The notes beneath the pieces were generated by a model. The model searched no databases and was not told the DNA's origin. It was given only the letters and a program-made list of their open reading frames with translations. From assembly GCA_030267565.1 (NCBI GenBank), contig BRXU01000003.1:7539001-7603000 (forward strand): a DNA stretch of 64,000 nucleotides. Direction: 5' to 3'. Shown in pieces: positions 11,681 through 21,567 of this stretch. Every line of letters begins with the position of its first letter. Position 1 is the first letter of the stretch. The position numbers were made by a program, and so were the translations under genes. This DNA comes from Pleodorina starrii (Eukaryota > Chlorophyta > Chlorophyceae > Chlamydomonadales > Volvocaceae).

Positions 11681-13238
11681 GCCTCCACTCCTGCTACACC
11701 AGCGTCAAAGCCTCCTGAGCCCCGGCTGCCAACACTCATCCGCATCGCGCCCATCAGCGCGTCGGGAAGTGTAGCACCGGCTGCAGGGCACACCACAGGG
11801 GGAACACACCTGCCTCCATCTGGCGTGTGTCTTCTGGCCCCTCGGGTTGCGGGCCCCTGGTCCCTTCTGGCGGCGCCGCAGTACGGTCGACTTTCCCCTC
11901 CCAAGTGCTGTCGCCCCTCATTATTTTGTGTCTCGCTTCTCCCTGTTTTGGGGTTTGTCCCCGCCGACTCCGGGCCGTTAAGTACGATGTATCTGACTAT
12001 CCCTCAGGTGGGCCCTATCCATGCTCCCTGCCGGCCACGGCCTGTGTACCCTAGGGCCGAGCTGTTCCCCCGGTGGGGGTCACACCCTGTCGCGGGGGCC
12101 TGCCCTAGCCAGCCTCAGGTGGCCGCGACATGTCTTACGATCCCAAGGTTTCCCCCACAACGGCTACCTCTGGCGGCCTCGACTTTGCCCATGCTGTCCC
12201 CAGCTGGCCCTACCCCGACAGTGAGGCAATGGGCGTGGAAAATACCCACAGACCGCCAGGCTTGCCCCGTCCCAGGACCTTTACACTGCCATGAGAGCAC
12301 AGCGCGCTGACGCACCAAACACCAGCCCAGAGCAACAAAGCGTAGCATGCAACCGACGCCACCGGCGTGCGCAGCGCACCAGAACGTCACGGCCAGACAG
12401 CCAAACCAGGAGGGCGAGCCGCACCACACCACAAGACACGGCAGCCGGGACAGCCTCCACAGCTCTGGGCTCCGTCAACCAAATGCCCCTGCCCCACCCC
12501 GGTCCGTGGGCCACGGCCCACGGCCCGTGGGCCCGTGGTGCCATGCTGTACACCAGTCCCATGCAGGCGGGCGCGTCCTTAATTTCACCCACCTGGGAAG
12601 GGCCCTGCGTCGGTCCGGGTCGGCCCGACACCGGCCCTCACCGGCGGGCACTTTCCGTCCTGCGGCCCGCCGAGGCTGTGCCCTGCTCGGGCGGAGAGCC
12701 TGGCCCCAGACGGCGGGGAGGAGACCTGGGCGGGAAGGCACTGTCCCTGCTGAGTCGCCCGGCTGCGCCTTGGTCGGCTGTTTCGGGCGCATCTTGCGGG
12801 GCCTGCTGCTTTGGCTGTGCCGCCACCGCCCATTTGCAATTAACCTAACCTTAACATCCATAAGCATTGCCTCTTCATTGTACTCATTGCTTCCTGTGCG
12901 TCTCACCGCCCGATGAGCGATGCCATGGCGACGCTTCAGTCTCTAGCCTAAATTTCTTCAGCATTCGTGGACCGTCACTTGTTGTGTTGATAGTTAAAAT
13001 TGTTCAGATCATTCCTGTAATATTTGTTGTTTCGCAAAGCTCTTCTTTTGCCACTTGGTCGTCCATCACGCAATGGGGTTGTTCCTACTCTATGTTCGCT
13101 TGTGTTAAATTGAGGTTAACATTGGTATCCATATCTTTTAGAAGAAATTATTACAAGCTCAAACACTTGCACTTTGGGTGGTCACTCTTAGGGCGCCGCA
13201 GGGTGGGGCGCCGCGAGTGCCCGGTAGGCGATTTGCAC

Positions 13239-13689
13239 ACCCCTTCTCTCTGTAATCGCCAAAAATTAGAGTTGAATATCAATATACGGTACTCATCCAG
13301 CTTGAAAAACGACGTGATCACATGAACAATGTCAGGCCGTTCGTTACCGCATTACGTTAGCGGTAATCGGGTAATGCACAAGCCCTGCAAGCGTACTGCG
13401 GCTTATCAGTGGCGGAATAAGCAATCACCAGTGCCCAAATAATCATCGGACGTAAAACCGGCTTGCGTAATAACGTCGTTCTCGCACGCGGCTCGAACTG
13501 GACTCTCCCCGACTCTCACACTTCATTCGTTCTTTGCGGCAGGTGAAGAGAAGGGCGCGCGCAGCGCGTGTCGTGCCTTTCGGCAGCGCCCCGTCTTACC
13601 ATGCCACACCTCATTCTTGCTACATAAGCTGTGAAGCTGTAGGAGCATTGTTACTGACTTCGGCAAAACTTTACATGAGCTGGTTAGGA
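13239..13689. other. Spacer between MULE-like element and LINE fragments
   Basis: No gene recognised. It contains a short hairpin-capable stretch, TTACCGCATTACGTTAGCGG followed by TAA, near 13345-13367, and otherwise unremarkable sequence of lower GC than the flanks. Confidence 0.4.
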
Positions 13690-14225
13690 ATCGACGATTA
13701 CAAGGGGGACCGGTTTTCACACCGGTCGCTAGCCGTACAGGCTAGACAGACTGTCCATCCTACCCCAGGGGCACCCGCAAAAGGATGCCAACAGCAAAGC
13801 CACCAAGGCCCATCAGCACCAAGCCCGCACGACGCACGAAGCGTGAAAGAGTCAAGGAGCGCCGACCATGCTCCTGGAGAACACCACACAAGTAGCTCCC
13901 AACCGAGCACCTGGACAGGAAGCGCCAACCATGCTCCTGGAAAACAACACGAAAGTAGCTCCCAACCGAGCACCTGGACAGGAAGCGCCTACCATGCTCC
14001 TGGAAAACAACACGCAAGTAGCTCCCAACCGAGCACCTGGACAGGAAGCGCCGACCATGCTCCTGGAAAACAACATACAAGTAGCTCCCAACCGAGCCCC
14101 TGGGCAGGTAGCGCCTACCAAGCTCCTGGTCCATCGCAAGGGTGCAGCCGAATCCGCACCCCGAGTCACACCATGACAGCGCGACTTGGCAGAAAGTCTG
14201 GCCCTTGTAATTCCGCATCCTGTTT
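13690..14225 (-). mobile_element. 3'-end fragment of a LINE copy (5'-truncated)
   Basis: 13690-13820 matches the 3' UTR of the intact LINE of this window: TGTAAT tail, GACCGGT hairpin, CTAGCC hairpin, and the PyCAT block with GGGGCACCC. The retained body upstream (13866-14119) is a 63-bp tandem array. Orientation is the same as the intact copy. The far end near 14205-14222 carries CTTGTAATTCCGCATCCTG, the tail word of the family in the opposite sense, so the fragment is rearranged or bounded by a second tail. Confidence 0.6.
13866..14119. repeat. 63-bp tandem array, four copies, within LINE fragment
   Basis: The word CTCCTGG recurs at 13871, 13934, 13997, 14060 and 14123, an exact 63-bp period. 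Units share GTAGCTCCCAACCGAGCACC. Since 63 is 21 codons the array is open in several frames; no protein family was recognised. Confidence 0.85.
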
Positions 14226-14831
14226 TATAGCGAACGCCCCCTAGTGGGACGCGGCAGCACGGGCTGCAAAAGAGAAGGCCGCACGGGCGGACCCTCCTAC
14301 CACGCGTTCAAGACGCAACCCAAGCGTCAACGACGCAACCCGCTGTCCGAGCGAGAAGGCAAACCCAAACGATAGCGAATTAGCCTGCTGCCCAACGTAG
14401 GCAGCCGGCGAGCCGCGCGCCGCCATCCCGAAGCATCATCATCGCAAGCGCTCCTACAACGGCCGCCCCGGCGGCCGCATAAGCTGGGCCCCAACAGCTT
14501 GCAGAAGTACATGCAGACGACGAAGCTCCACAGGCGACGAGCGGAACACCAGAAGCCCAGCGAGCAGAAGATCGTCCACCATCGAGTCGGAGACGCCGAC
14601 CAGCCGGAGACAGCGAGAAAACGCCGAATCAACTCCTCAACGAGAAGCCAACTGGCAGGCTGAACGGCCCGAAAGCCGCGGTCGCTGCGAAGCGCCCATC
14701 CCACCCAGAATCCCACAAAGGGAAGACAAAAATTGGTCACATGGTAGGAATTGGTCCTATGTGTAGGAACCTATGTGTGCTGGTTAGGATGCGGAATTTA
14801 CAAGGGGGACGTGCTGGTTAGGAATCGGTGA
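14226..14831. other. Unassigned DNA plus tandem LINE tail repeats
   Basis: 14226-14740 has no recognised gene; a minus-strand open frame (14740-14327, 137 residues) resembles nothing I know. 14770-14850 is a set of repeated tail words GGTTAGGAT(G/T)CGG plus GATTACAAGGGGGAC, that is the 3' tail of the adjacent LINE (minus strand) in partial tandem copies. Confidence 0.5.
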
Positions 14832-15130
14832 TTACAAGGGGGACCGGTTGGTTAGGTCGGTGATTACAAGGGGGACCGGTTGTCACACCGGTCGCTAGCC
14901 GTACAGGCTAGACAGACTGTTCATCCTACCCCAGGGGCACCCGCAAAGGGGTGCCAAAAGTAAAGCCAGCAAGGCCCACCAGCACCAAGCCCACCGCGCC
15001 ATCAGGCCCACCAATCCCTAGCCTACACAAGCAGCAAGAGCGCCGCAAGGTCCACTATCGTCAAAATCTCCCAGCAGAAAAGACGCCACCAGGCTGGGCA
15101 GATCCGCACCCACACAATAGTGGAGAGTGG

Positions 15131-18100
15131 TCACAGTAGGTTCGTGCAGAGGTCAGCACGACCAAGTGAAGTGCACACGCGGTCCGCAGTCAGCAGAGCG
15201 AGTGTCGGGCAGAACCAGAAATGCTCGTGGGGCCCTCCCGTCGAGACCGTCAGGGGGAATCGGGGGGGGGGCCCAGTGTCTGGAGGACCGACAAACACAA
15301 CACGGTCCGCCCGGTTGGCCAGGAATGGGTGGGATGCCGGGACCGTCTCCCAGCCATCCGGTACCATCCCTAGGGCTGCAAACGACGCGACACGGGCCCA
15401 GAAGTCTGCAACAACCGCAGCACCAATGCCGACCAACTGAGCCCGAGCAAGCGGGGCAGCGGGGGCGCCACCCCGGTACATGCGTTGGCGGCCCCGTTCC
15501 AGCGCTGCCAGGGCTGCCAAAGCCACAACATCCCAGACACAGGGACAGATCCCCGGAGGGGGCGACACGAGCCACAGATGAACCCGCTGCAGCACCGAGT
15601 CGCCCGGGGCCCCCAACACCGCCTCCAGTTCCTCACGCAGGGTGCGGGCAACAAAGCATTCCCAAAACAGGTGCCGACGGACCCAGCACCGTCCAGCCTG
15701 TGTAATCGGCGCACCGCAGGGGCAGCAGGCAGCCCTCCCACGACCCGCCTGCCCGCGCAACAGCGGGAACCCCGTGATGCCATGCACCGCCAGCCGCCAG
15801 AGCGCCTCTTTGTGGTCATTTTCCCACCGCAGCCGCCAGAGGCGGCGCAGGGTGTCCTGGAAAGCCGCAAACGCTAGCGGCGGCACCGGGCCCTCATGCG
15901 CGTCCGCGAGGAAGTCCTCATGGCGCGCCTTCAAGTCATGGTACGCCTCAGCTAGCTGCAGGTGGGTGCCACGCTTGACGGAGGTGCCCAGGACAGGTGT
16001 GAACGGGCCGCCCGCAGGGCACCAGGCGAGCCCCTGCAGCAGCGCCGCCCAAGCCTCCCGGGCGGGCGGCACAGCCACCTGGCCGGCCGCGACCTGCCGG
16101 GCCGCCGCCACCCAGCTGCCGGGGACGAGGCCCAAAAGGTCGTCCAGCTGGTCCGAGATGGACGGTCCGCTGGCATCCACCGCTGCGCCAAGCTCCCCGT
16201 AGCCCAGCACGCCTCGCAGTACCAGCTGCCGTAGCTGCAAAGTGCAGTGGCGAGCAATGCGGGGGGACACGCCCGCAGGCCGACGACGCGCTGCCGCCAA
16301 AGCGGCGCGCGTCGGTGCGAGCGCGTCCCAGCAGCGCACAGCGACACCGAGGGTGGTGAGGCCGCGCAGTCCGAAGAGTGCCGGGAAGGTGACCTCCAGG
16401 CACGCGCCGCCGGGCCCCAGGAGTGCCGGGTTGCTCCACAGCGGCGCCGAGTAGCACCAGGGGCCCGCCATGGCGTCGGGTTCCGGGACGATGAGGGGCC
16501 CGAGGTAAGCGGCTGCACCAAGCAGCCGGGCGAATGCAGGGCATCCACGGGGCGCCGGAGCCCCCAGGACGCGGCCGCCCCCAGGGGCCAGGAGGCACAA
16601 GGGGTGGGCCGCCGGGTGGCACCGTCGCAGCAGATGCAGGGCGACATCAGTCCAGGGCGGGTCGGCGGGGAGGAGGCCGGCCGCCCCTGCGGCACAGCGC
16701 ACCGCCGCCACCGCGTGCCGGGCCCGGACGTGGGCCACGAGCGGCAGGAGCCCAAAGCCGCCGACGGCGGGGGGCAGGGCGAGGACCCCCAAGCTCACCC
16801 CGACGAGGCGGGCGTTGGGCGCAGCCGCGTACATGGCGGGGGTCATCCTCCGCTCCACCACCGCAGCGGTGAGGCCAAGGAGGCGGTCCAGGTCGGCGCG
16901 AGGGGGCAGACCCTGGAACTCCATGTGGTAGAGTGCTTTGCTGAGGGCGTAGGCCGACGCTGCCGCCGCCCGGCCGAAAGTGGTGAGAGGCAGCCGCGCA
17001 ACCAAAGCCAGCGCGGACTCCACTCCAGCAAGCCGCACCGGCACGGCCTGAGCGTCGTTGCGGAGGCCCACACCGAGCGTTTTGGCCTGGGCAACGGTGC
17101 GTAGCTGCGCCGCCGGTCCGACGAAGGCAGTGAGGGGCAAGGGGGACCCCGTCGAGCCCACTCCGCCGCCCGCCAGGGCAGGAGGGGGCGCGGCGGGGTT
17201 GCCGATCACGAGCAAGCGGGCTGCCGCAGCCCGCAGGATGGCGAGCAGGGCGGCGGGGGCGCCGGGATGAGGGACAGCCGCCGCCGGTGTCGGCACCGCT
17301 GCTGCTGGGGCCAGGTTCCGGAGAGCCGCAGCAAGGGCAGCGGCGGCGCCAATAGGTTCGGGAGGTGCGGGGGCGGCAGCGGCATGGCCGGGCGCTGCGG
17401 CTGTAACTGGCACCACGGCGGCGATGGCGGTGATGGCGGCGGCGGGGCCAGGGAGGCTGCGGGGGGCGGCGACGGCCACACCAGCCGCCCTGGTAGGGGC
17501 GGCCAGCGCGGTGCTCGCCACGCCAGCAGCGGGGTTCCCACCGTCCGGCACAGGGCCCAACGGCAGGACTTCCACCTTGTCGAGGTTCAGACGCTGTCCG
17601 GAAGCCCGGCGGAAGATCTCCATGACCGCCAGGAACCGGGGCAGGTCTGAGGCCGCTGCCAGGAAGGGGTTGCAGTCGTCGGCATATTGGGAGGCGGGGA
17701 GGGGGCGTGAGGCAGCCGGCCCCGCGCCCACCGTGATACCGACGCCTTGGGCCTTCAGCCAGGACAACAGCGCCTGGGCGATGGCGAGGTAGAGGAGCGG
17801 GGCCAGGGGGCAGCCCTGCCGGACGCCCGCTGTGATGGGCACTCGAGCAGAGCGGAAGCCATTGACCAGAGCCGCAGCGCCGGTGTCGGCGTGGAGCAGC
17901 CGCACCCATTGGAGGAAGTCCTGGCCGACGCCCAGGGTCTCCAGGCAGGCGAAGAGGAAGTCCCGGTCGACCGTGTCGTACGCCTTGTAGAAGTCGAGGA
18001 AGACCGCGAGGCCAGGGCGGTGCTGCGCCCGCAGCAGCTCGGGCAGCAGCTGCAGGAGCCACACGTTGTCCCCAATGCGGCGGGAACGGAGGAAGGCGGT

Positions 18101-19927
18101 CTGCTCAGGGTCGATGGTGGCCCCAAAGACCGGGAGCAGCCGACGTGCCAGCACACGTGCAAGGGTCCGGTAGTCGGTGTCAAGCAGGGTGATGGGCCGG
18201 TAGTTGGAGGGGAGAATGGGGTCCCCGGCCTTGAAGATGGAGGAGATGACACCGTCCAGAAAGCCCGCGGGGGTACTGCCAGTAGCTCGGGCGGCCGAGA
18301 AGATCCGCGCCAGCAGCGGCGCGAAGGTGGCAGAGAAGCCCTGATACAGCTCGGCAGGGATGCCATCGGCGCCAGGCGCACGCCCCGGGGGGGTCGCTCG
18401 CAGGGCCTCTAGCACCTCCGCGGGGCTGACGTCCGGGCGGCCCAGGTCCGGGAGGGAGGCAGCGGGGCACCGGCGGCCGTGCGACTGAAGAGCGGCCAAG
18501 ATCTGCTGGCGCGCCACGGTGACATCCGGCGTCGGCGGCGAGGCAGTGCAGATGCGCTGCCAGAACTCTGCCATGACGGCCGGCATCTCCAACGGATGCG
18601 CGGTAGGGGCGCCCGTGGGGCGCCGCAGTGCGGGAATTCGGCGACACGCGGTGGGCGGGCGGAGAAGGGCCGTGAGGACCGGGCAGGGGCGTTCTCCAGT
18701 CCGAAGCCAGGCGTGGCGGGCCCGGCGGGCACAGGAGGTCGCCGCGCGCACCTCCGCTGTGACAGCGGCGGCGCGAGCGGTCGTGACCCGTGCAGCGGCG
18801 GCGACGCCACCCGCCTCCAACTGCTGCTGGGCTTCGTCCGCGGCGGCGTGGGCAGCGGCGGCGGCTTGGCAGGCAGAGATGCGGTGGTATCGGGCCAGCC
18901 GGTTAAGGCGGGATGCGGCCCGACCCAGGGCCCGCTTGCAAGCGGGCCACCACTGTAGGAGATCGCCGGGGTCCTCTGGGGCGGCGGCGGCGGTGGCCTG
19001 CAGCCACTCCTCAAACTGACACCGGAGGTCGGGGAAGTCGAGGAAGTGGAGGCGGACGCGGGGGAGGCCGGGGCCCGGCGGCTGCGTGTGTGGTGCCGCG
19101 GCCAGGACGGTGGTGACGAGGCGATGGTCGGAGGGGGACCCAGCCGACACCTCGCAGCCGCGGAGGGCGGCCGCCAGATCGGCGGAAACGGTGACCCGGT
19201 CGATCCGGGAGGCGCCAGTGGGGCAGGTGAAGGTGTATGACCGGAGGGAGGGGTGCAGGTAGCGGAAGCCATCCACAAAATCGGGGCATGCCTCCTGGAA
19301 GCAGCGAGCGGTGCCGGCGTCCCGCTGCCGCCCCCCGTCCTGGGTGGAGTCCAGGGTAGGGTCGAGCACGAAGTTGAAGTCCGCGGCCCACACATGGGAG
19401 CCGCCTGCAGCCGCCAGCGGATGCAGGTGCTGCTGGATGAACGCCCGCTGGAGCGCACCCGCGGACGCGGGAAGGTAGGCGCACAGCAGAGTGAAGGAAT
19501 GGCCGCCCCACATGACCGGAAGGTGAAGGAGGCGACCCTCCGCCCCAGGGATAGGGGCGGCGGCGTCCGGGGGTACGGTGATGGCGCCGGAGCGGATTAG
19601 GTGCGAGCGGACGAGGACGGCCACGCCTCCGCTGGGCCGGCCGCAAGCGGTCGACACTGCAGGGCACCACCATGACGTCCATTCGCCGAACCGCTCCTGC
19701 CGTGCCACCGTGTGGAGCAGGGTCTGCGCCCGGGGGACCTCGTCCTCCCGGACGTGGGTCTCTTGGAGACACACCACATCGAGTCGCTGGCGCTCCCAGC
19801 ACCGCAGTAATGCCGGCAATCGTGCCGACACACCGTGGTCGAGGGCACCCAGCAGGCCACGCACGTTGTGGGTGCCAATGCGCAGCCGCAGCTGCACGGG
19901 TAGGCGGCCGGGGGAGACCCTGGGCAT
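15131..19927 (-). CDS. LINE ORF2: apurinic endonuclease-reverse transcriptase polyprotein, 1598 aa
   Basis: Nicks target DNA and copies element RNA by target-primed reverse transcription. Endonuclease, about residues 10-275: GTHNVRG, CLQETH, FNFVLD and the SDH motif (SPSDHRLV near 265). Reverse transcriptase, about 490-790: PGRAPGADGIPAELYQGF, FLDFYKAYDTVDRDF (motif A), GVRQGCPLAPLLYLAI (motif B), SQYADDCNPFL (YADD, near 747). A roughly 130-residue Ala-rich insertion follows the palm. A Cys/His cluster near 1400 (CPCGAP, then HLFWEC) matches the zinc-knuckle-like C-terminus of L1-type ORF2. Uninterrupted over 4.8 kb. Confidence 0.93.
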   Translation of the reverse strand: MPRVSPGRLPVQLRLRIGTHNVRGLLGALDHGVSARLPALLRCWERQRLDVVCLQETHVREDEVPRAQTLLHTVARQERFGEWTSWWCPAVSTACGRPSGGVAVLVRSHLIRSGAITVPPDAAAPIPGAEGRLLHLPVMWGGHSFTLLCAYLPASAGALQRAFIQQHLHPLAAAGGSHVWAADFNFVLDPTLDSTQDGGRQRDAGTARCFQEACPDFVDGFRYLHPSLRSYTFTCPTGASRIDRVTVSADLAAALRGCEVSAGSPSDHRLVTTVLAAAPHTQPPGPGLPRVRLHFLDFPDLRCQFEEWLQATAAAAPEDPGDLLQWWPACKRALGRAASRLNRLARYHRISACQAAAAAHAAADEAQQQLEAGGVAAAARVTTARAAAVTAEVRAATSCARRARHAWLRTGERPCPVLTALLRPPTACRRIPALRRPTGAPTAHPLEMPAVMAEFWQRICTASPPTPDVTVARQQILAALQSHGRRCPAASLPDLGRPDVSPAEVLEALRATPPGRAPGADGIPAELYQGFSATFAPLLARIFSAARATGSTPAGFLDGVISSIFKAGDPILPSNYRPITLLDTDYRTLARVLARRLLPVFGATIDPEQTAFLRSRRIGDNVWLLQLLPELLRAQHRPGLAVFLDFYKAYDTVDRDFLFACLETLGVGQDFLQWVRLLHADTGAAALVNGFRSARVPITAGVRQGCPLAPLLYLAIAQALLSWLKAQGVGITVGAGPAASRPLPASQYADDCNPFLAAASDLPRFLAVMEIFRRASGQRLNLDKVEVLPLGPVPDGGNPAAGVASTALAAPTRAAGVAVAAPRSLPGPAAAITAIAAVVPVTAAAPGHAAAAPAPPEPIGAAAALAAALRNLAPAAAVPTPAAAVPHPGAPAALLAILRAAAARLLVIGNPAAPPPALAGGGVGSTGSPLPLTAFVGPAAQLRTVAQAKTLGVGLRNDAQAVPVRLAGVESALALVARLPLTTFGRAAAASAYALSKALYHMEFQGLPPRADLDRLLGLTAAVVERRMTPAMYAAAPNARLVGVSLGVLALPPAVGGFGLLPLVAHVRARHAVAAVRCAAGAAGLLPADPPWTDVALHLLRRCHPAAHPLCLLAPGGGRVLGAPAPRGCPAFARLLGAAAYLGPLIVPEPDAMAGPWCYSAPLWSNPALLGPGGACLEVTFPALFGLRGLTTLGVAVRCWDALAPTRAALAAARRRPAGVSPRIARHCTLQLRQLVLRGVLGYGELGAAVDASGPSISDQLDDLLGLVPGSWVAAARQVAAGQVAVPPAREAWAALLQGLAWCPAGGPFTPVLGTSVKRGTHLQLAEAYHDLKARHEDFLADAHEGPVPPLAFAAFQDTLRRLWRLRWENDHKEALWRLAVHGITGFPLLRGQAGRGRAACCPCGAPITQAGRCWVRRHLFWECFVARTLREELEAVLGAPGDSVLQRVHLWLVSPPPGICPCVWDVVALAALAALERGRQRMYRGGAPAAPLARAQLVGIGAAVVADFWARVASFAALGMVPDGWETVPASHPFLANRADRVVFVGPPDTGPPPRFPLTVSTGGPHEHFWFCPTLALLTADRVCTSLGRADLCTNLL

Positions 19928-21540
19928 TAGTGGGGCAGGGCGGCCCCACCCTGGGGCTCCGGCGGCACGGCATCAAGGGCGGCGAAGGTGTTGCCCAGGG
20001 GGATGCGAGCACCAGTGTCCCCCCGGGCGGGGCTGCGGCTCCGGCTGTGGCTGCGCCCGCGGCCAGGGGAGGAGGGGCGTTTCTGGCCTCGACCGCCAAC
20101 GGCGGTGAAGCCGTCCACGTCCATGCGGGCCCGGCCCGCCGGCGCGGGGATCGCAGGAGTCCGGCCGGCAGCGGGGGGCGGGGCCCCCCCTCCCGTCGAG
20201 TGGCCGACGGGAGCGGCGGCGGGGGGCACCGAAGCGGCCGGGGTGGGAGTGCCGCCGGCAGCAGAGCTTGCGCCGGCAGCTGGGTTACCGGCGGCAGCGG
20301 CCCCAGGGGCGGCCGGGCCGCCGGGGGCAGCCGGGCCGCCGGGGGCGGCCTGGCCGCCGAGGGCGGCCGGGCCGTCGGGGGCTGCTTGGCTCGCCGGGGC
20401 GGTGGGGGAGGGGGGCTGGGGAGCCGGGGTCATGGCCGGGGCTGTGGCCGGATCCGTGGCTGCAGCAGCACCCGGCGCCGCTACTACCGTGGTGTCCGGG
20501 GCCAGTGCGGCAGCGGCGCCCGGGGCGGCCGCCGCAGCGGCGGCTCGGGTGGGGCCCGCCGCCAGGTCACTCCCGGCCGGGGCGGGGGTTCCAACGGGCG
20601 CGAGGCCCGGGGCGCCACGGGCGGGGGCGGGGGGCGGGGCGCCAGCGGGGAGGCCGCGTGCACCCGATGGGCCCACGGCCGGTCCGCTGGCCCCGGGCCC
20701 CCCCGCCGCTGGGGCGGGGCCGGGAGGCCCGCGGGGCGGTGGAGGCCGGCGGGCCCCCGCGTCCCCCCACGCCGCCCCGGCCGAGCCGCGGGCGGCGGAG
20801 CGCAGCATGACGAGCTGCAGGCGATACTGGTCGTAGTCGACAGCGCTCGCCTGGAGGACCATGCCGGACACCCGCATCTGGAAGACTCCCGTGGTCGGGA
20901 GTGGGGCCTCCGCACCGGGGACGACCCGGACTAGGAAGCCATAAGCCGTCCGGAGGCCGGGCAGCGAGGAGGGCTCAGTAAAGCCCTCGGCGGAGAGGAC
21001 CCGCATGCCAGCGAACCACGACGCGAGCTGCACCTTGACAGTGGCCGCCGTGGTGCCAGCGGGCCAGCCCCCCACGAGGAGGCATCGAGTCGACGGGTCG
21101 TCGACGTCCTCGGTTCCGGTGACGAGCCAACGGACGGCGTCGTGGCCCTCGGCCGGGAAGGCGGTCACCAGGAGTCCCTCTTGGTAGAGAGACTTGAGAC
21201 CGGGGATGAGCGCCTCGTGCAGGTCGAGGTGTACGCGGAGCGTGACGTTGCGCCCGCTGATGTCCATTCGGAAGGCACTGCCCCATCCGGGCTCGGGGTG
21301 GCCCAACTGCCGGGCCTGAGCCTTTAGAGGCTGAAGACGCTCCGCCAGGCAGGCACGAATCCGCTGGCGAAGGGGAAAGAGGTCGATGCGACGAGCATCG
21401 ACAATGATGGCATCGAGGCGAAGCCGGCGCACGCAGCTGGTGCGCAAGGCCTCCGTAACTGCAGGGAGAAAAGCTGGTAAATCTATGACCGGTATGGAAG
21501 AGCGGGGCCGAGCCCGAGGTGGTCGATTGGCGGCGGACAT
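19927..21540 (-). CDS. LINE ORF1 protein (nucleic-acid-binding type), 537 aa
   Basis: The start was taken at MSAANRPP; the frame is open further upstream only through the tail repeats of a neighbouring LINE copy. The N-terminal half is a folded-looking region with an RRM-like stretch (CLLVGGWPAGTTAATVK, then TAYGFLVRV about 60 residues later). From about residue 290 to 470 it is a long Ala/Pro/Gly linker, ending in a basic RS-like segment (GRGRSHSRSRSPARG). The stop TAA overlaps the ATG of ORF2 by one base (TAATG at 19925-19929 on the plus-strand complement), implying termination-reinitiation for ORF2. It presumably coats the element RNA; function is inferred from position and composition. 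Confidence 0.8.
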   Translation of the reverse strand: MSAANRPPRARPRSSIPVIDLPAFLPAVTEALRTSCVRRLRLDAIIVDARRIDLFPLRQRIRACLAERLQPLKAQARQLGHPEPGWGSAFRMDISGRNVTLRVHLDLHEALIPGLKSLYQEGLLVTAFPAEGHDAVRWLVTGTEDVDDPSTRCLLVGGWPAGTTAATVKVQLASWFAGMRVLSAEGFTEPSSLPGLRTAYGFLVRVVPGAEAPLPTTGVFQMRVSGMVLQASAVDYDQYRLQLVMLRSAARGSAGAAWGDAGARRPPPPRGPPGPAPAAGGPGASGPAVGPSGARGLPAGAPPPAPARGAPGLAPVGTPAPAGSDLAAGPTRAAAAAAAPGAAAALAPDTTVVAAPGAAAATDPATAPAMTPAPQPPSPTAPASQAAPDGPAALGGQAAPGGPAAPGGPAAPGAAAAGNPAAGASSAAGGTPTPAASVPPAAAPVGHSTGGGAPPPAAGRTPAIPAPAGRARMDVDGFTAVGGRGQKRPSSPGRGRSHSRSRSPARGDTGARIPLGNTFAALDAVPPEPQGGAALPH

Positions 21541-21567
21541 AGTGGCATTATTTGATGTCGTGGCAAG

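Larger units (their letters stand above)
9874..13228. mobile_element. MULE-like non-autonomous transposon with ~176-bp inverted ends and 10-bp target duplication
   Basis: The right end 13053-13228 is the reverse complement of the left end 9874-9985 plus 10291-10356, with only a few mismatches; the left copy is interrupted by a MITE. Ends read C(G/C)TACCGGGCACTCGCGGCG. CGATTTGCAC is present at 9864-9873 and 13229-13238 as a 10-bp direct duplication. Long TIRs with 9-11-bp duplications are typical of Mutator-like elements. No transposase is seen inside. The interior holds a 30-bp minisatellite (10762-11680) and GC-rich sequence to about 12900 without a recognised gene. Open frames through the minisatellite on both strands are products of its 30-bp period. 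Confidence 0.75.
14832..21567 (-). mobile_element. Full-length, apparently intact APE-type LINE (L1-like)
   Basis: Order on the minus strand: a very short leader (about 27 nt), ORF1 (21540-19927), ORF2 (19927-15131), then about 300 nt of 3' UTR. ORF2 has endonuclease and reverse transcriptase with all key motifs and no stop or frameshift. The 3' UTR ends in three small hairpins and TGTAATCACCGA-type tails instead of poly(A). Upstream of the leader lies the 3' tail of another copy of the family (21568-21842), so elements stand head to tail. A coding-competent copy suggests recent activity. Confidence 0.88.

Noticed and set aside
10646..12310. Long open frames on both strands through the MULE interior
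   Set aside because: They are generated by the 30-bp period of a GC-rich minisatellite; no start context, splice sites or non-repeat conserved protein.
8499..14123. CRISPR-like interpretation of tandem arrays
   Set aside because: Repeats are contiguous without unique spacers, and the DNA is eukaryotic.
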